A program made the translations under genes and the position numbers. DNA of 64,000 bases from Chryseobacterium daeguense DSM 19388. Lineage in GTDB: Bacteria; Bacteroidota; Bacteroidia; Flavobacteriales; Weeksellaceae. The notes under the pieces were generated by a model, which saw nothing but the letters and a program-made list of their open reading frames with translations, was not told the DNA's origin and made no database searches. The DNA lies in contig NZ_AUMT01000008.1 in NCBI RefSeq assembly GCF_000430825.1, positions 1-64,000 of the forward strand. Reading direction: 5' to 3'. Positions 1 to 7,595 of this stretch are shown piece after piece. Positions within the stretch are counted from its first letter, which is position 1. Each line of letters starts with the position of its first letter.

Positions 1-287
1 CCCTCTCTCTTGGAGAAGATGCCTACCGCCTTTTTTAAGATATCACGTTCAAGCTTTGTTTCTTCCAGTTCTTTGCGAAGTCTCAATAACTCTTCCCTTA
101 TTGGATCAGAGGATATTTGTTTTTCCTTGCTAAGTTTACCTTCTTTGTGAAGTTTTCGCCAATTAACGAGACTTTCTTTACAGATCCCAAATTCTTCAGC
201 TACCGAGGATACATTGCCTCGCTGCTCACTTAAAGATACTGCTTGGATCTTAAACTATAGACTGTAATTTTTTCTGATCTTTTTCAT
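1..287 (-). pseudogene. IS3-family transposase OrfA, broken by an in-frame stop and cut by the window edge
   Basis: On the minus strand from ATG at 287 the reading gives MKKIRKNYSL, then TAG (255-257), then an uninterrupted OrfA-type sequence: a helix-turn-helix with NVSSVAEEFGICKESLVNWR followed by a leucine-zipper-like stretch (LRLRKELEETKLERDILKKA) that runs off the window start. The usual residue after YSL in this family is Glu (GAG), so one base change (GAG to TAG) explains the stop. OrfA normally binds the element ends and OrfB supplies the DDE catalysis; OrfB would lie to the left, outside the window. With the stop so near the start, OrfA should not be made unless an internal start or readthrough is used. 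Confidence is high for family and stop, lower for loss of function. Confidence 0.8.
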
Positions 288-341
288 ACTCTTAAAGATA
301 AAGAGTATAAGAATTGTGTCCTAACAAAGTTAGCAACTCCA
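1..341 (-). mobile_element. Right end of an IS3-type insertion element
   Basis: Upstream of the broken orfA, the minus strand reads TGGAGTTGCTAACTTTGTTA starting at 341 and continues GGACACAATTC. This resembles an IS3-type terminal repeat, which begins with TG. The M20 peptidase frame runs into it and stops within three codons, as expected if the element end lies at or near 341. The other end lies outside the window, so neither the inverted-repeat partner nor a target duplication could be checked. An end near 322 is the alternative. Confidence 0.55.
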
Positions 342-1841
342 ATGAATCATTTTCATATAGTTTTCAATGCTTAGATATTCATTAGTTCCGTGGATAGACT
401 GCTTTTCGGCGTCTGTGATTTTGATGGGCATAAAACGGTAGATATTTTTGCTGACAATCTGATATTTATATGCATCTGTAGCGCCTACGGTGAGGTAAGG
501 CGTTGAAATTGCATCCGGATAAATTTCCTTAATTCCGGCTTCAATTAATTTAAATGAATTTGTTTTGGTGGATGAAACTGCAGATGCTTCTTTTACATTG
601 TCGATTTCTTCTATTTCCACATCAAAACCTTTGGTTGCGTTTGCAATATGTTCTTTTACCTCTTTCACTGTGTTACCCGGAAGAAGCCTGAAGTTTACAA
701 CAAATTCCACCTCTGGCAACAGTACATTCGGCGCATCGCTGCCTTTCATCATGGTGAGAGCCGTTGTGGTTCGAACCAATGCGTTGGTAGAATTATTTTT
801 TGTCAGCTTCGATAAAAGCACCGGTTTCAACAACCATTGATTAGAAATTCCCATCCTGCTTACAAAAGACATTGAACCTCCGATATTGGTGAAAAATTCA
901 TTGATTAAGGGCGTAATCATTGGCTTCATCTGGTTTTTTTCCAGTCTCTGCATGATAACGGATGCTTTTCCCATTGCACTCTGCAACGGAGGCATTGATG
1001 AGTGGCCTCCTAAGCCTTTCACTTTAATTTTCACGGAAAGAAAACCCTTTTCTGCACAACCGATGACGGCAACATCAGCATTAATTCCCGCAACACTTCC
1101 TTTCTCCAGGATCAGTCCGCCTTCATCATAAACAGCATCAAATGTTATATTTTTACCTTTGAAATAAGAAACAATCTGTGCTGCACCTTTTTGTCCGCCC
1201 ACTTCTTCATCAAACCCAAAAGCAAGATAGATATCTCTTTTCGGAGTATAATTATTTTTAATTAAATTATTCAATGATTCCAGCAGAGAAAAGAACATTC
1301 CTTTCATATCAATAGCTCCTCTTCCGTAAATTCTTCCTTTAACAACAGCACCCGAAAACGGTCCAAAATCCCAAACCTCAGCAACTTTAGAAACTGCAGG
1401 TTCCGGCTTATCATCCGGTCGGAAAGGGTTTTCAATCTTCTGATCCCTTACTTCTGCGTCACCTGCAGGAACTACATCATAATGGGAAAGAAATAGAACA
1501 GGATGAAGGTCTGGATTACTGCCTTTCAGCCTGAAAATCAATCCATATTGGTTTACTTCTGTATATTCTGCATTCTCATAAACAAGCGAATAAGATTGTT
1601 TTAAGTATTCTTTAAATTGATCAAATGTTGAATAATCAAATTCACCCATCTCTCCGGATGAAACCGTAGGAATTTTGAGCCCGTCCGAAAACCTTTGAAT
1701 TGCTGAATCATCTTGTATACTCTTCCATCCTGTTGTATTTGCTGGTGTGATTTTCCTGAAAGGATAAGTAAATGTTTTGATTAAGATGATAATAATTAAA
1801 ATGATAAGAATACTGAGAATGATGAACAGGATTTTTTTCAT
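330..1841 (-). CDS. Membrane-anchored M20 family metallopeptidase, C-terminus probably cut by the insertion element
   Basis: Zinc peptidase of the M20 carboxypeptidase-S/PM20D1 type, expected to hydrolyse peptides or N-acyl amino acids outside the cytoplasm. One N-terminal membrane segment covers residues 4-22. Metal and catalytic motifs are visible: SHYDVVPAG (His120, Asp122), GRGAIDMKG (Asp178), GFDEEVGG (Glu212-Glu213), a dimerisation-domain GGHSS, and the late IHGTNEYLS with a zinc-ligand His. The start at 1841 (MKKILF) is chosen over an ATG 30 bases upstream because it leads straight into the hydrophobic anchor. The protein ends KMIHWSC, abruptly after the last family motif; relatives carry several more residues. 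The last codons probably come from the adjoining IS end. All catalytic motifs remain, so activity may survive. Confidence 0.88.
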   Translation of the reverse strand: MKKILFIILSILIILIIIILIKTFTYPFRKITPANTTGWKSIQDDSAIQRFSDGLKIPTVSSGEMGEFDYSTFDQFKEYLKQSYSLVYENAEYTEVNQYGLIFRLKGSNPDLHPVLFLSHYDVVPAGDAEVRDQKIENPFRPDDKPEPAVSKVAEVWDFGPFSGAVVKGRIYGRGAIDMKGMFFSLLESLNNLIKNNYTPKRDIYLAFGFDEEVGGQKGAAQIVSYFKGKNITFDAVYDEGGLILEKGSVAGINADVAVIGCAEKGFLSVKIKVKGLGGHSSMPPLQSAMGKASVIMQRLEKNQMKPMITPLINEFFTNIGGSMSFVSRMGISNQWLLKPVLLSKLTKNNSTNALVRTTTALTMMKGSDAPNVLLPEVEFVVNFRLLPGNTVKEVKEHIANATKGFDVEIEEIDNVKEASAVSSTKTNSFKLIEAGIKEIYPDAISTPYLTVGATDAYKYQIVSKNIYRFMPIKITDAEKQSIHGTNEYLSIENYMKMIHWSC

Positions 1842-1927
1842 GGTGATATTTGATAGAATTGGGTGTATCAAATATAGTGAAGATTTTAATTGTGATTGTA
1901 TTATGAATTATGTAGCTATTACAAAAT

Positions 1928-1958
1928 AAAAAGGAAAGAAATATATTCCTTCCTTTTC
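1928..1958 (-). terminator. Terminator of the surface-protein gene at 1966-2898
   Basis: On the minus strand an AAAAGGAA / TTCCTTTT stem just after the stop codon is followed by TTATTTTG. It has the form of an intrinsic terminator. Confidence 0.6.
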
Positions 1959-1965
1959 ATCTGTT

Positions 1966-2898
1966 TTATTTTTTTGCTGAAAGTAATAGTTGAACCTGTT
2001 TTTTCAAATCATTAATTTCTTCAGATTGTATTTTTAAACGTTTGTTGTCTTCCTGAAGTTGCTTAATCTGCTTATTCTGATCAATTGAATAAAGTGTCAG
2101 TTCTTCTATTTTTTGCAAAAGCTTGATTTGAAATTCTCCTATGTTAACACCTTCTTTTTCCATAACTGATGCAGATGCAATTTCCGGAAGATGTTTCTTT
2201 TCTTTAATATGCTTTTCGATCTCTTCTAGTTTTGGAAGATTATAGTTTTCTTCAAACACAAAATCTGCGGTGGGAGTAAGTGTAACTTTCACTTCTTTTG
2301 CTTCAAATTTTCCCTGAAGCAAAGCATTTCCATTTGTGGAAATTTTCATTATCTCATTCATGGTTACCGGTGCGTTTAAAGCAATCTGCTGTGAAGGTGT
2401 AGTGAAGAATTTAAATCCTTCATTTCCTGCAACAAAAGCTACTCTATGAAAATTCTGTGTGCCGGTACTTGATAACCAGCCTTGGCCGGTTACCGGATCT
2501 GCCTTTACCCCGAAGGCCATATAAGATTCTGCAGAGCTTCTAAGTGAGCCCCAGTTGTTTGCAGTACCGTCATCATATCTTATAGCAAATCCATTAACCC
2601 CTTCGGTTGCATGTGAATGTCCTGCTACAACACCTCCAACTACATCCAATTTCTCAACCGGAGTGGAAGTTCCTATACCAACATTTCCGTTTTGCAGCAA
2701 TTGAAATAATCCGTTTGATGTTTGTAATTTTACACCTCCATACCAGTTTATATCCAGCCCATCTGAGCCTGAAACCGGGTAATGTCCTAAATAATAATGG
2801 ACAGGATCCGAGTTTCCATAGAGTTTATCAAAATGTATGTTTTGCGAAAATAAAAACCCGAACGAAGCAAGGGCAATAATTGATAGTGTTTTTTTCAT
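1966..2898 (-). CDS. Secreted surface protein with GIGTxxP motif and C-terminal coiled coil
   Basis: 310 residues. A signal peptide (MKKTLSIIALASFGFLFSQ) is followed by a beta-rich region with the motif NGNVGIGTSTPVEKLDV (about residues 70-86). This motif is common in Bacteroidetes surface proteins that resemble phage tail-fibre repeats. The C-terminal third holds KLEEIEKHIKEKKHLPEIAS and then a heptad-like coiled coil ending in lysines (about 245-308). That architecture resembles tail-fibre proteins with an S74-like tail, but I see no definite autoprotease motif. Likely an exported trimeric adhesin-like protein of unknown ligand. A promoter lies about 170 bases upstream, giving a long leader. 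The divergence of its middle from the other two GIGT proteins in this window suggests fast evolution. Confidence 0.75.
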   Translation of the reverse strand: MKKTLSIIALASFGFLFSQNIHFDKLYGNSDPVHYYLGHYPVSGSDGLDINWYGGVKLQTSNGLFQLLQNGNVGIGTSTPVEKLDVVGGVVAGHSHATEGVNGFAIRYDDGTANNWGSLRSSAESYMAFGVKADPVTGQGWLSSTGTQNFHRVAFVAGNEGFKFFTTPSQQIALNAPVTMNEIMKISTNGNALLQGKFEAKEVKVTLTPTADFVFEENYNLPKLEEIEKHIKEKKHLPEIASASVMEKEGVNIGEFQIKLLQKIEELTLYSIDQNKQIKQLQEDNKRLKIQSEEINDLKKQVQLLLSAKK

Positions 2899-3075
2899 AA
2901 TTAGTGTTTATTTATAAAGTTTTAAATAATTGTAAAAAGAAACCAAGAAGTAGTTTCATTGACGATTGAAATCAATGTTTTAATTCTACGGCTAAATAAT
3001 ATGAAAGCGTGCATAGAGAAGATGCACTCAAATAAGAGATTTTTTTATTCATCGTTTGTGTTTAACTATTTTTTG

Positions 3076-3105
3076 CAAAGCTAAATAAATTTTGCAACCC
3101 TGCAA
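3076..3105 (-). promoter_or_regulatory. Bacteroidetes sigma-A-type promoter for the surface-protein gene
   Basis: The minus strand shows TTG (3105-3103), a 19-base spacer and TAGCTTTG (3083-3076), matching TTG-N19-TAnnTTTG exactly. It predicts a leader of about 170 bases before ATG 2898. Confidence 0.65.
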
Positions 3106-3167
3106 AAAAAATATTTTACATTTAAAATCAAAATATTACCAATCTAATCCTGATCAATAATTAGAGA

Positions 3168-4856
3168 TTATCTTAAACTCCCGTTTTTTCTTTTTCTTAT
3201 GAAATCAGTCGGGCGGATTCCATTAATTTCATAAAAAAGATCTGAGAAATTTTGCCGGGAAGCTATTCCACATTCTTTGGCAAGTGTTTCAATTCCATAT
3301 TTCAGGTATTCCTTGTTTTCAAAAAGAAGGTTTGTAATATAATTTATTCGCAGTACACTGAGATATTTATTGAAATTCATCTCTTTATATTCATTAATAA
3401 CCTGTGAAAGGTAGCTGGAATTAGTCCCTAAGCGAGTCGCCAACTTACTTATAGTCAATCCTTTTTGGGTAAATTCCTTTTTTTCTTCAAATAGTTTCAG
3501 CTTTTTAAGTAATTCTTCTACTTTACTTTCATCCAGATTTATCCTCTTGCCTTCAGATGGAACAGCTTTTTCAACAGTATTCTGCTGTATCATAAATTTT
3601 TGTTCCAACAAAATATATTTTTGCTGAATTTCTTTTTCTGTCTTATACCTTATGATTAATAAAATAATAAGCCCGATAGCCAGAATAATTAAACCGGTGA
3701 TAATAAAATTTCCCCAGGAATTCGCTTTTACCAGCTTATTTTTTTCATCCAGTAAAGTTTTTGTATCATATTCTTTATGGATTTTCGGGGCCAGATAAGT
3801 AAAATCTCTCGAAATAATACTGTCCGCCTTCAAAAGCTGGCTGGTGTAATATAACTGTAGCCCCTGGTCTTTTTCTTTTTTATAATGCGTAATTAAAATC
3901 TCATAGTTTTCTCTTAACTCAGGAAGAATAAATTGATGTTTTTGAAAAATGGAGTCCACTTTTTTAAAGTAAATGATTGATTTTGCATCATTTTTTAAAC
4001 CCAAATAACTCTTACCCGTATAAAAATAATCTAACGACAGCCAGGCAAAATCTCCACTTTTTTTAATGGATGACACAGGCTGATTCAAATGTTTTAATGC
4101 GATTTGAAACTCACCTTTTTTATAATCAGAAATTCCCTGGCATAAAATAAAATATCCTTTTTCCTGGGCATAATCCGGATCATTTTTCACCTCCGAAAGC
4201 CCGGTTTGTATTGCAGAATCTGCTTCTTTAGTCTTTGCCAGGTTACGATAGCAGATAATTAATTGATGAAGGCTGTTCAGATAGCCTTTTTTATTGTTAA
4301 AAATTTCATTGGGATGTAGATTTGATTTTGATTTAGGATAATAATAATCAATACATTGCTTAAACAATTGGGAAGCATCCTCATAATATCCCAAATAGCT
4401 TTTAACTACTCCTATATGGTATATATTCTGATATTTTAAAAACTCATTAGTAGTATTTTTCGAGTATTCATAGGCTGCTAGGTATTCATTGAGTGCAAGC
4501 TGATATTTTTTATAGTGGTAATAGTAGACAACTCCTTTTTCAATATACCCTGAACTTATCAGGTCTCTGTTTCCCGATAATTTCGCTGCCCAGATTACAC
4601 TATCAGCAAATTGCAATTTTTTTTCGTTGGACGAAGAATAAAATATCCCGTCCTTATAACCCTGAACCAATTTTTCGTAATTTTTTTCTCTTTTTGCCTT
4701 ATTAATATAAAGTTGAATAAAAGGAAAAGCTCTGGAATCATTTTCTTCAAAATTCTCATATTTCAGTCGGAGCTTATAGTATTGACTATAACCCTGCTGA
4801 GATATAGCAAGCTTAAAAAATCCTATAAATAAGATAAAAAATAGTTTTTTAATCAC
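3168..4856 (-). CDS. TPR-containing, membrane-anchored AraC-family regulator
   Basis: 562 residues. A signal-like N-terminus (1-19) is followed by a helical periplasmic region of TPR-like repeats (about 30-370), one membrane segment (about 383-404) and a cytoplasmic AraC/XylS double helix-turn-helix (about 464-555). The HTH holds LTISKLATRLGTNSSYLSQV and the second-helix signature GIASRQNFSDLFYEINGIRP. This build is common in Chryseobacterium, where a periplasmic TPR sensor is thought to control DNA binding inside the cell; the signal is unknown. It is transcribed divergently from the small-lipoprotein/peptide operon starting at 5135, with 278 bases between them, so that operon is its most obvious target (inference). 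The start at 4856 gives MIKKLFFILFIGFF, a good signal sequence. Confidence 0.85.
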   Translation of the reverse strand: MIKKLFFILFIGFFKLAISQQGYSQYYKLRLKYENFEENDSRAFPFIQLYINKAKREKNYEKLVQGYKDGIFYSSSNEKKLQFADSVIWAAKLSGNRDLISSGYIEKGVVYYYHYKKYQLALNEYLAAYEYSKNTTNEFLKYQNIYHIGVVKSYLGYYEDASQLFKQCIDYYYPKSKSNLHPNEIFNNKKGYLNSLHQLIICYRNLAKTKEADSAIQTGLSEVKNDPDYAQEKGYFILCQGISDYKKGEFQIALKHLNQPVSSIKKSGDFAWLSLDYFYTGKSYLGLKNDAKSIIYFKKVDSIFQKHQFILPELRENYEILITHYKKEKDQGLQLYYTSQLLKADSIISRDFTYLAPKIHKEYDTKTLLDEKNKLVKANSWGNFIITGLIILAIGLIILLIIRYKTEKEIQQKYILLEQKFMIQQNTVEKAVPSEGKRINLDESKVEELLKKLKLFEEKKEFTQKGLTISKLATRLGTNSSYLSQVINEYKEMNFNKYLSVLRINYITNLLFENKEYLKYGIETLAKECGIASRQNFSDLFYEINGIRPTDFIRKRKNGSLR

Positions 4857-4887
4857 ATTAATGAGTTATATGGTACAAGTTTATTAT

Positions 4888-4920
4888 CAAAAATACACAA
4901 AATTCATTAAATTTTATCAA
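4888..4920 (-). promoter_or_regulatory. Promoter for the AraC-family regulator
   Basis: The minus strand has TTG (4920-4918), a 22-base spacer and TATTTTTG (4895-4888), fitting the Bacteroidetes TTG/TAnnTTTG pattern about 30 bases before the start codon. Confidence 0.5.
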
Positions 4921-4998
4921 ACAATAATGAATTAAACTAAACTTTTACAAATTATCTAAAAAATAAATCAATATATTGATAATCAATTGATTAAACAT

Positions 4999-5020
4999 GT
5001 CCTAATTTATAAATCAGGAC
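4999..5020. promoter_or_regulatory. Imperfect palindrome between divergent regulator and peptide operon
   Basis: GTCCTAATTTATAAATCAGGAC is an inverted repeat with one mismatch pair around a TATA centre, within the 278-base divergent intergenic region. It could be an operator for the neighbouring AraC-type regulator. No second copy was found nearby, so this rests on symmetry and position only. Confidence 0.35.
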
Positions 5021-5134
5021 GTCAAAATTTCCAAATAAAGACAAGGCTTTCTTTTTTTTATCATTTTTAGCCTATAAATTCGACTTCAGAATTCTTAAAA
5101 AACTAAACCGGCCGGGATAACCTTAAATCAAATT

Positions 5135-5362
5135 ATGATTATGAAAAAGATTATCTCAATTAAAATTATTTACCTAGTTATAATTGCTTTTGCAGCATCA
5201 TTACAATCCTGCAGAGAATATGAAGAAGAAAATTATCCTGAAAAAAATAAAGCAACTGTCCTGAGCCTGAAATATGCAAAAGATCAGCTAAAACCAGATG
5301 CAGATACCATTGGCACCTCGCCGGAAGACCCTCCGGTAAAAGGTGGAACCCACTGGAAATAA
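5135..5362 (+). CDS. Small lipoprotein at the head of the peptide operon
   Basis: 75 residues. An N-terminal hydrophobic stretch ends in the lipobox SLQSC (Cys26 if the first Met is used), so the mature protein would be a lipid-anchored peptide of about 50 residues, rich in charged residues and ending DPPVKGGTHWK. The in-frame ATG two codons later (5141) is an equally good start. No known family is recognised. It is followed 91 bases later by two peptide genes and maturation-type membrane proteins on the same strand. Self-protection or anchoring of the peptides is a possible role by position only. It belongs to the class of short Flavobacteriia lipoproteins that are often missed in annotation. 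Confidence 0.7.
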   Translation: MIMKKIISIKIIYLVIIAFAASLQSCREYEEENYPEKNKATVLSLKYAKDQLKPDADTIGTSPEDPPVKGGTHWK

Positions 5363-5373
5363 AAAAATTTAGT

Positions 5374-5409
5374 AATCACCAAACGCAGTGCGCAATGCAA
5401 AAAGTGATT
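5374..5409 (+). other. Stem-loop between lipoprotein and first peptide gene
   Basis: AATCAC (5374-5379) can pair with GTGATT (5404-5409), enclosing a GC-richer loop. There is no T-run after it, so it may be an mRNA processing or stability element rather than a terminator. Confidence 0.35.
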
Positions 5410-5453
5410 TATAAATAAGTGTAAAAAACTATTATCAACAAAAATTAATTATC

Positions 5454-5747
5454 ATGAAAAAAACAATTTTCTTAGCAGCAGGCGTTGTTGCTCTTTCATT
5501 AATGTCTTTCGCAAGTTCTACTAACTTAGGTATTATTCAATTTGATGGTGATGTAATCTCAATGAAAGATACCAGTAAGGTAACTCCTGAGGAACTGAAC
5601 TTTATGAGTGCCAACGTTGCAGGATGGACGTACTGCGACAAGCAATCTGAAACGAACCAATGCAATACGAGAAACAGAAATTTCCCGTATACAGCTAGCC
5701 TTGAAGTTCAAAAAAGATTGAACCTTATCATTGCAAAATATCAATAA
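5454..5747 (+). CDS. Exported Cys-pair peptide, copy 1 (candidate toxin or signal precursor)
   Basis: 97 residues. A signal peptide (about 1-22) is followed by a short acidic segment and a tail with two cysteines nine residues apart, in the motif NVAGWTYCDKQSETNQC (about residues 54-70). A disulfide after export is plausible. It differs from copy 2 at only 10 of 97 positions, mostly conservative. No database family is recalled with certainty; the 'ANVAG' block before the cysteines loosely recalls the NVEALA class of small Bacteroidetes exported peptides. The downstream neighbours (SdpA-like, HTTM) resemble the partners of the SdpC toxin in Bacillus, whose mature peptide also has a Cys pair. 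A toxin or signal precursor is therefore inferred, not shown. Confidence 0.72.
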   Translation: MKKTIFLAAGVVALSLMSFASSTNLGIIQFDGDVISMKDTSKVTPEELNFMSANVAGWTYCDKQSETNQCNTRNRNFPYTASLEVQKRLNLIIAKYQ

Positions 5748-5755
5748 ATATTTTC

Positions 5756-5787
5756 AAGGGTGCCCTTCTTTAAGGGCATCCTTATTT
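5756..5787 (+). terminator. Terminator-like hairpin between the two peptide copies
   Basis: AAGGGTGCCCTT and AAGGGCATCCTT pair to form a strong stem followed by ATTTTAA. It sits nine bases after the stop of peptide copy 1 and has a counterpart after copy 2. It could be an attenuator that keeps peptide mRNA above that of the downstream genes. Confidence 0.6.
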
Positions 5788-5810
5788 TAACCACAAAAAA
5801 ATTAATTATC

Positions 5811-6104
5811 ATGAAAAAAACAATTCTTTTAGCAGCGGGTGTTGTTACCCTTTCTCTAATGTCTTTCGCAAGTTCTACTAATTTAGGCATCATCGAATTT
5901 GATGGTGAAGTAATTTCAATGAAAGATACCAGCAAAATAACCCCGGAAGAACTGGACTTTATGAGTGCCAATGTTGCAGGATGGACGTACTGTGACAAAA
6001 AATCTGAAACGAACCAATGCTATACCAGAAACAGGACTTTCCCGTATACAGCAAGCCTTGAAGTTCAGAAAAAATTGAATCTGATTATTGCAAAATATCA
6101 ATAA
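5811..6104 (+). CDS. Exported Cys-pair peptide, copy 2
   Basis: 97 residues, tandem duplicate of the preceding gene with 87 of 97 identical residues by direct count. The start at 5811 (MKKTILLAAG) is chosen over an upstream in-frame ATG at 5760 because copy 1 starts at the equivalent place and the bases before it (AATTAATTATC) are the same. The signal peptide, the two cysteines and the C-terminal LNLIIAKYQ are kept. Substitutions lie around the Cys loop (Gln to Lys, Asn to Tyr, Asn to Thr) and in the acidic segment, consistent with two related but distinguishable products. It precedes the SdpA-like gene by 55 bases. Confidence 0.72.
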   Translation: MKKTILLAAGVVTLSLMSFASSTNLGIIEFDGEVISMKDTSKITPEELDFMSANVAGWTYCDKKSETNQCYTRNRTFPYTASLEVQKKLNLIIAKYQ

Positions 6105-6112
6105 TAAGGTCA

Positions 6113-6142
6113 GGGTGCCTCTCCTTTGGGGCATCCTTTTCT
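6113..6142 (+). terminator. Terminator-like hairpin after peptide copy 2
   Basis: AGGGTGCC and GGGGCATCCTTTT pair, followed by CTTT. This repeats the hairpin after copy 1, so the duplication unit included gene plus hairpin. Confidence 0.55.
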
Positions 6143-6159
6143 TTAATCCTAAAAGCTTT

Positions 6160-6675
6160 ATGAAAAATACGTTTTTAGAATATACAATTCTTGGTTTAAT
6201 TATTATAAAGGTAATTCTTACAGGAATTTTAACGACTACTGAATCATTCTGCAGTTTTTACAAGTATGAAAACCCCTTGGAAAATGAAGGAAATAAATAC
6301 GAAAAAACATTTGCTGCCTACACAGGGTTTGATACCGGATATGGTTTTTTTGCGCCAAACGTTGCCAGTAATTTTGTAATCATTTCTACAGAGCTGCAAA
6401 GTGGAAACACTTATCTGTCGACAGATTTATTAAGTACAAATGAAGGAAAGCTGAGGTTTTGTAACCTTAATGACGTGTACATGAAAAATATAACGCCTGA
6501 AAGCAAAAACGGACCGGATATCAAGATAAATCATATTCTGCTAAAGCAGGTGAATAAGGCATTTGAAACCAAATATGGTAAGCAGTTCCAATCTACAGCT
6601 TATTTATATGATCATAATTTCTTAACTGATCCTGACAAAAAAACAAGACTTATAAAAATAGATAACGTACAATGA
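6160..6675 (+). CDS. SdpA-like membrane protein of the peptide operon
   Basis: 171 residues. The start at 6160 (MKNTFLEYTILGL) is preferred over an ATG at 6088 that lies inside the preceding gene. One hydrophobic segment (about 5-25) is followed by an extracytoplasmic domain with the motif TGYGFFAPNVAS (about residues 57-68). That spacing and pattern recall SdpA and the DUF5819-type proteins encoded beside HTTM-domain proteins. SdpA is needed to mature the SdpC toxin in Bacillus. Its stop overlaps the start of the HTTM gene (ATGA at 6672), indicating translational coupling and joint action. The similarity is at motif and context level only; a structure comparison would settle it. Confidence 0.6.
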   Translation: MKNTFLEYTILGLIIIKVILTGILTTTESFCSFYKYENPLENEGNKYEKTFAAYTGFDTGYGFFAPNVASNFVIISTELQSGNTYLSTDLLSTNEGKLRFCNLNDVYMKNITPESKNGPDIKINHILLKQVNKAFETKYGKQFQSTAYLYDHNFLTDPDKKTRLIKIDNVQ

Positions 6676-7595
6676 AAAAATTTTTATCCTCATATTTTAA
6701 CAAGCCATTTACTCCGAGCTTCATTGTTTTCCTGAGAGTAAGTGTGGCTTTCGTACTGCTTATTCATTTTATTTCAATGTGGAATGATTTTGAACTTTTA
6801 TACAGCAATGAAAGCATTATCCCTGTTGAAATCCATGGAACAGTGTATGAATACGATATTATCCCATACACCCGGATAGAAACTTTTTTATCCGCTTATT
6901 TTCCACAACCCAATCTCGCATTTAAATATATTTACGTTACGCTTGCTATTTTTATTATATCAGGTTTTTTCAGCAGAATTTCTGCGTTGTTTTTATTGAT
7001 CTTACAGGTTTCCTTGGTAAAAAGTGCGTCACTTTTCATGTATGGTGTAGACTTTTTTGCAAGCATGTCACTTTTTTATATTTTTATTTTTCCTTCAAGC
7101 AGCTATTTTTCTGTTCAGAAAAAGTTTTTCCCTAAAACTATTCTTAATTTTCCGATACAGTCTCTTACTATCTGTAAAAGAATTTTACAACTGCATCTAT
7201 GCATAGCCTATTTCTTTTCCGGACTTGATAAAATACTCGGATTCAACTGGTGGAACGGAGAAGCCGTCTGGAAATCTTTAAACTTACCAAATTTCACAAG
7301 ATTCGTGCACTTCCCTTCATTTTTTGATGAAAAATACAGCTTAGTATATCTTATCAGTGGCTGGGTGATCATTTTTACTGAATTATTTTATCCTATATTT
7401 ATCAATATAAATAAAACAAGAAAACTATGGCTTACATTAACAATCCTGATGCATATTGGTATTATTATAAGCTTTAATCTGTTCTTCTTTTCATCAATTA
7501 TGATCATTTGGAATTTAACATCTTATTACTTTAATTATTATGAAAAAGATAAAGTTTTCACAGAGAATTCTACTGCTGCTAATGCTTACAATTAG
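6672..7595 (+). CDS. HTTM-domain membrane protein (SdpB / vitamin-K-dependent carboxylase-like)
   Basis: 307 residues, polytopic with about six to eight hydrophobic segments. Recognisable HTTM features are the early FLRVSVAFVLLIHF helix, the soluble loop with the small aromatic cluster, and LHLCIAYFFSGLDKILGFNW (about 177-196) followed by WWNGEAVWKSLNLP. These correspond to the conserved core shared by VKGC-like proteins and by SdpB. In sdpABC, SdpB works with SdpA in the membrane on the exported toxin precursor. Here the gene follows an SdpA-like gene with a 4-base overlap and two exported peptide genes. No conserved catalytic Lys assignment was attempted. It might be a modifying or maturation enzyme or only a scaffold. 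Confidence 0.75.
   Translation: MKKFLSSYFNKPFTPSFIVFLRVSVAFVLLIHFISMWNDFELLYSNESIIPVEIHGTVYEYDIIPYTRIETFLSAYFPQPNLAFKYIYVTLAIFIISGFFSRISALFLLILQVSLVKSASLFMYGVDFFASMSLFYIFIFPSSSYFSVQKKFFPKTILNFPIQSLTICKRILQLHLCIAYFFSGLDKILGFNWWNGEAVWKSLNLPNFTRFVHFPSFFDEKYSLVYLISGWVIIFTELFYPIFININKTRKLWLTLTILMHIGIIISFNLFFFSSIMIIWNLTSYYFNYYEKDKVFTENSTAANAYN

Noticed and set aside
5559..6134. Minus-strand frames opposite the two peptide genes
   Set aside because: They are similar to each other only because the plus-strand genes are duplicated; the plus frames have signal peptides and conservative substitutions.
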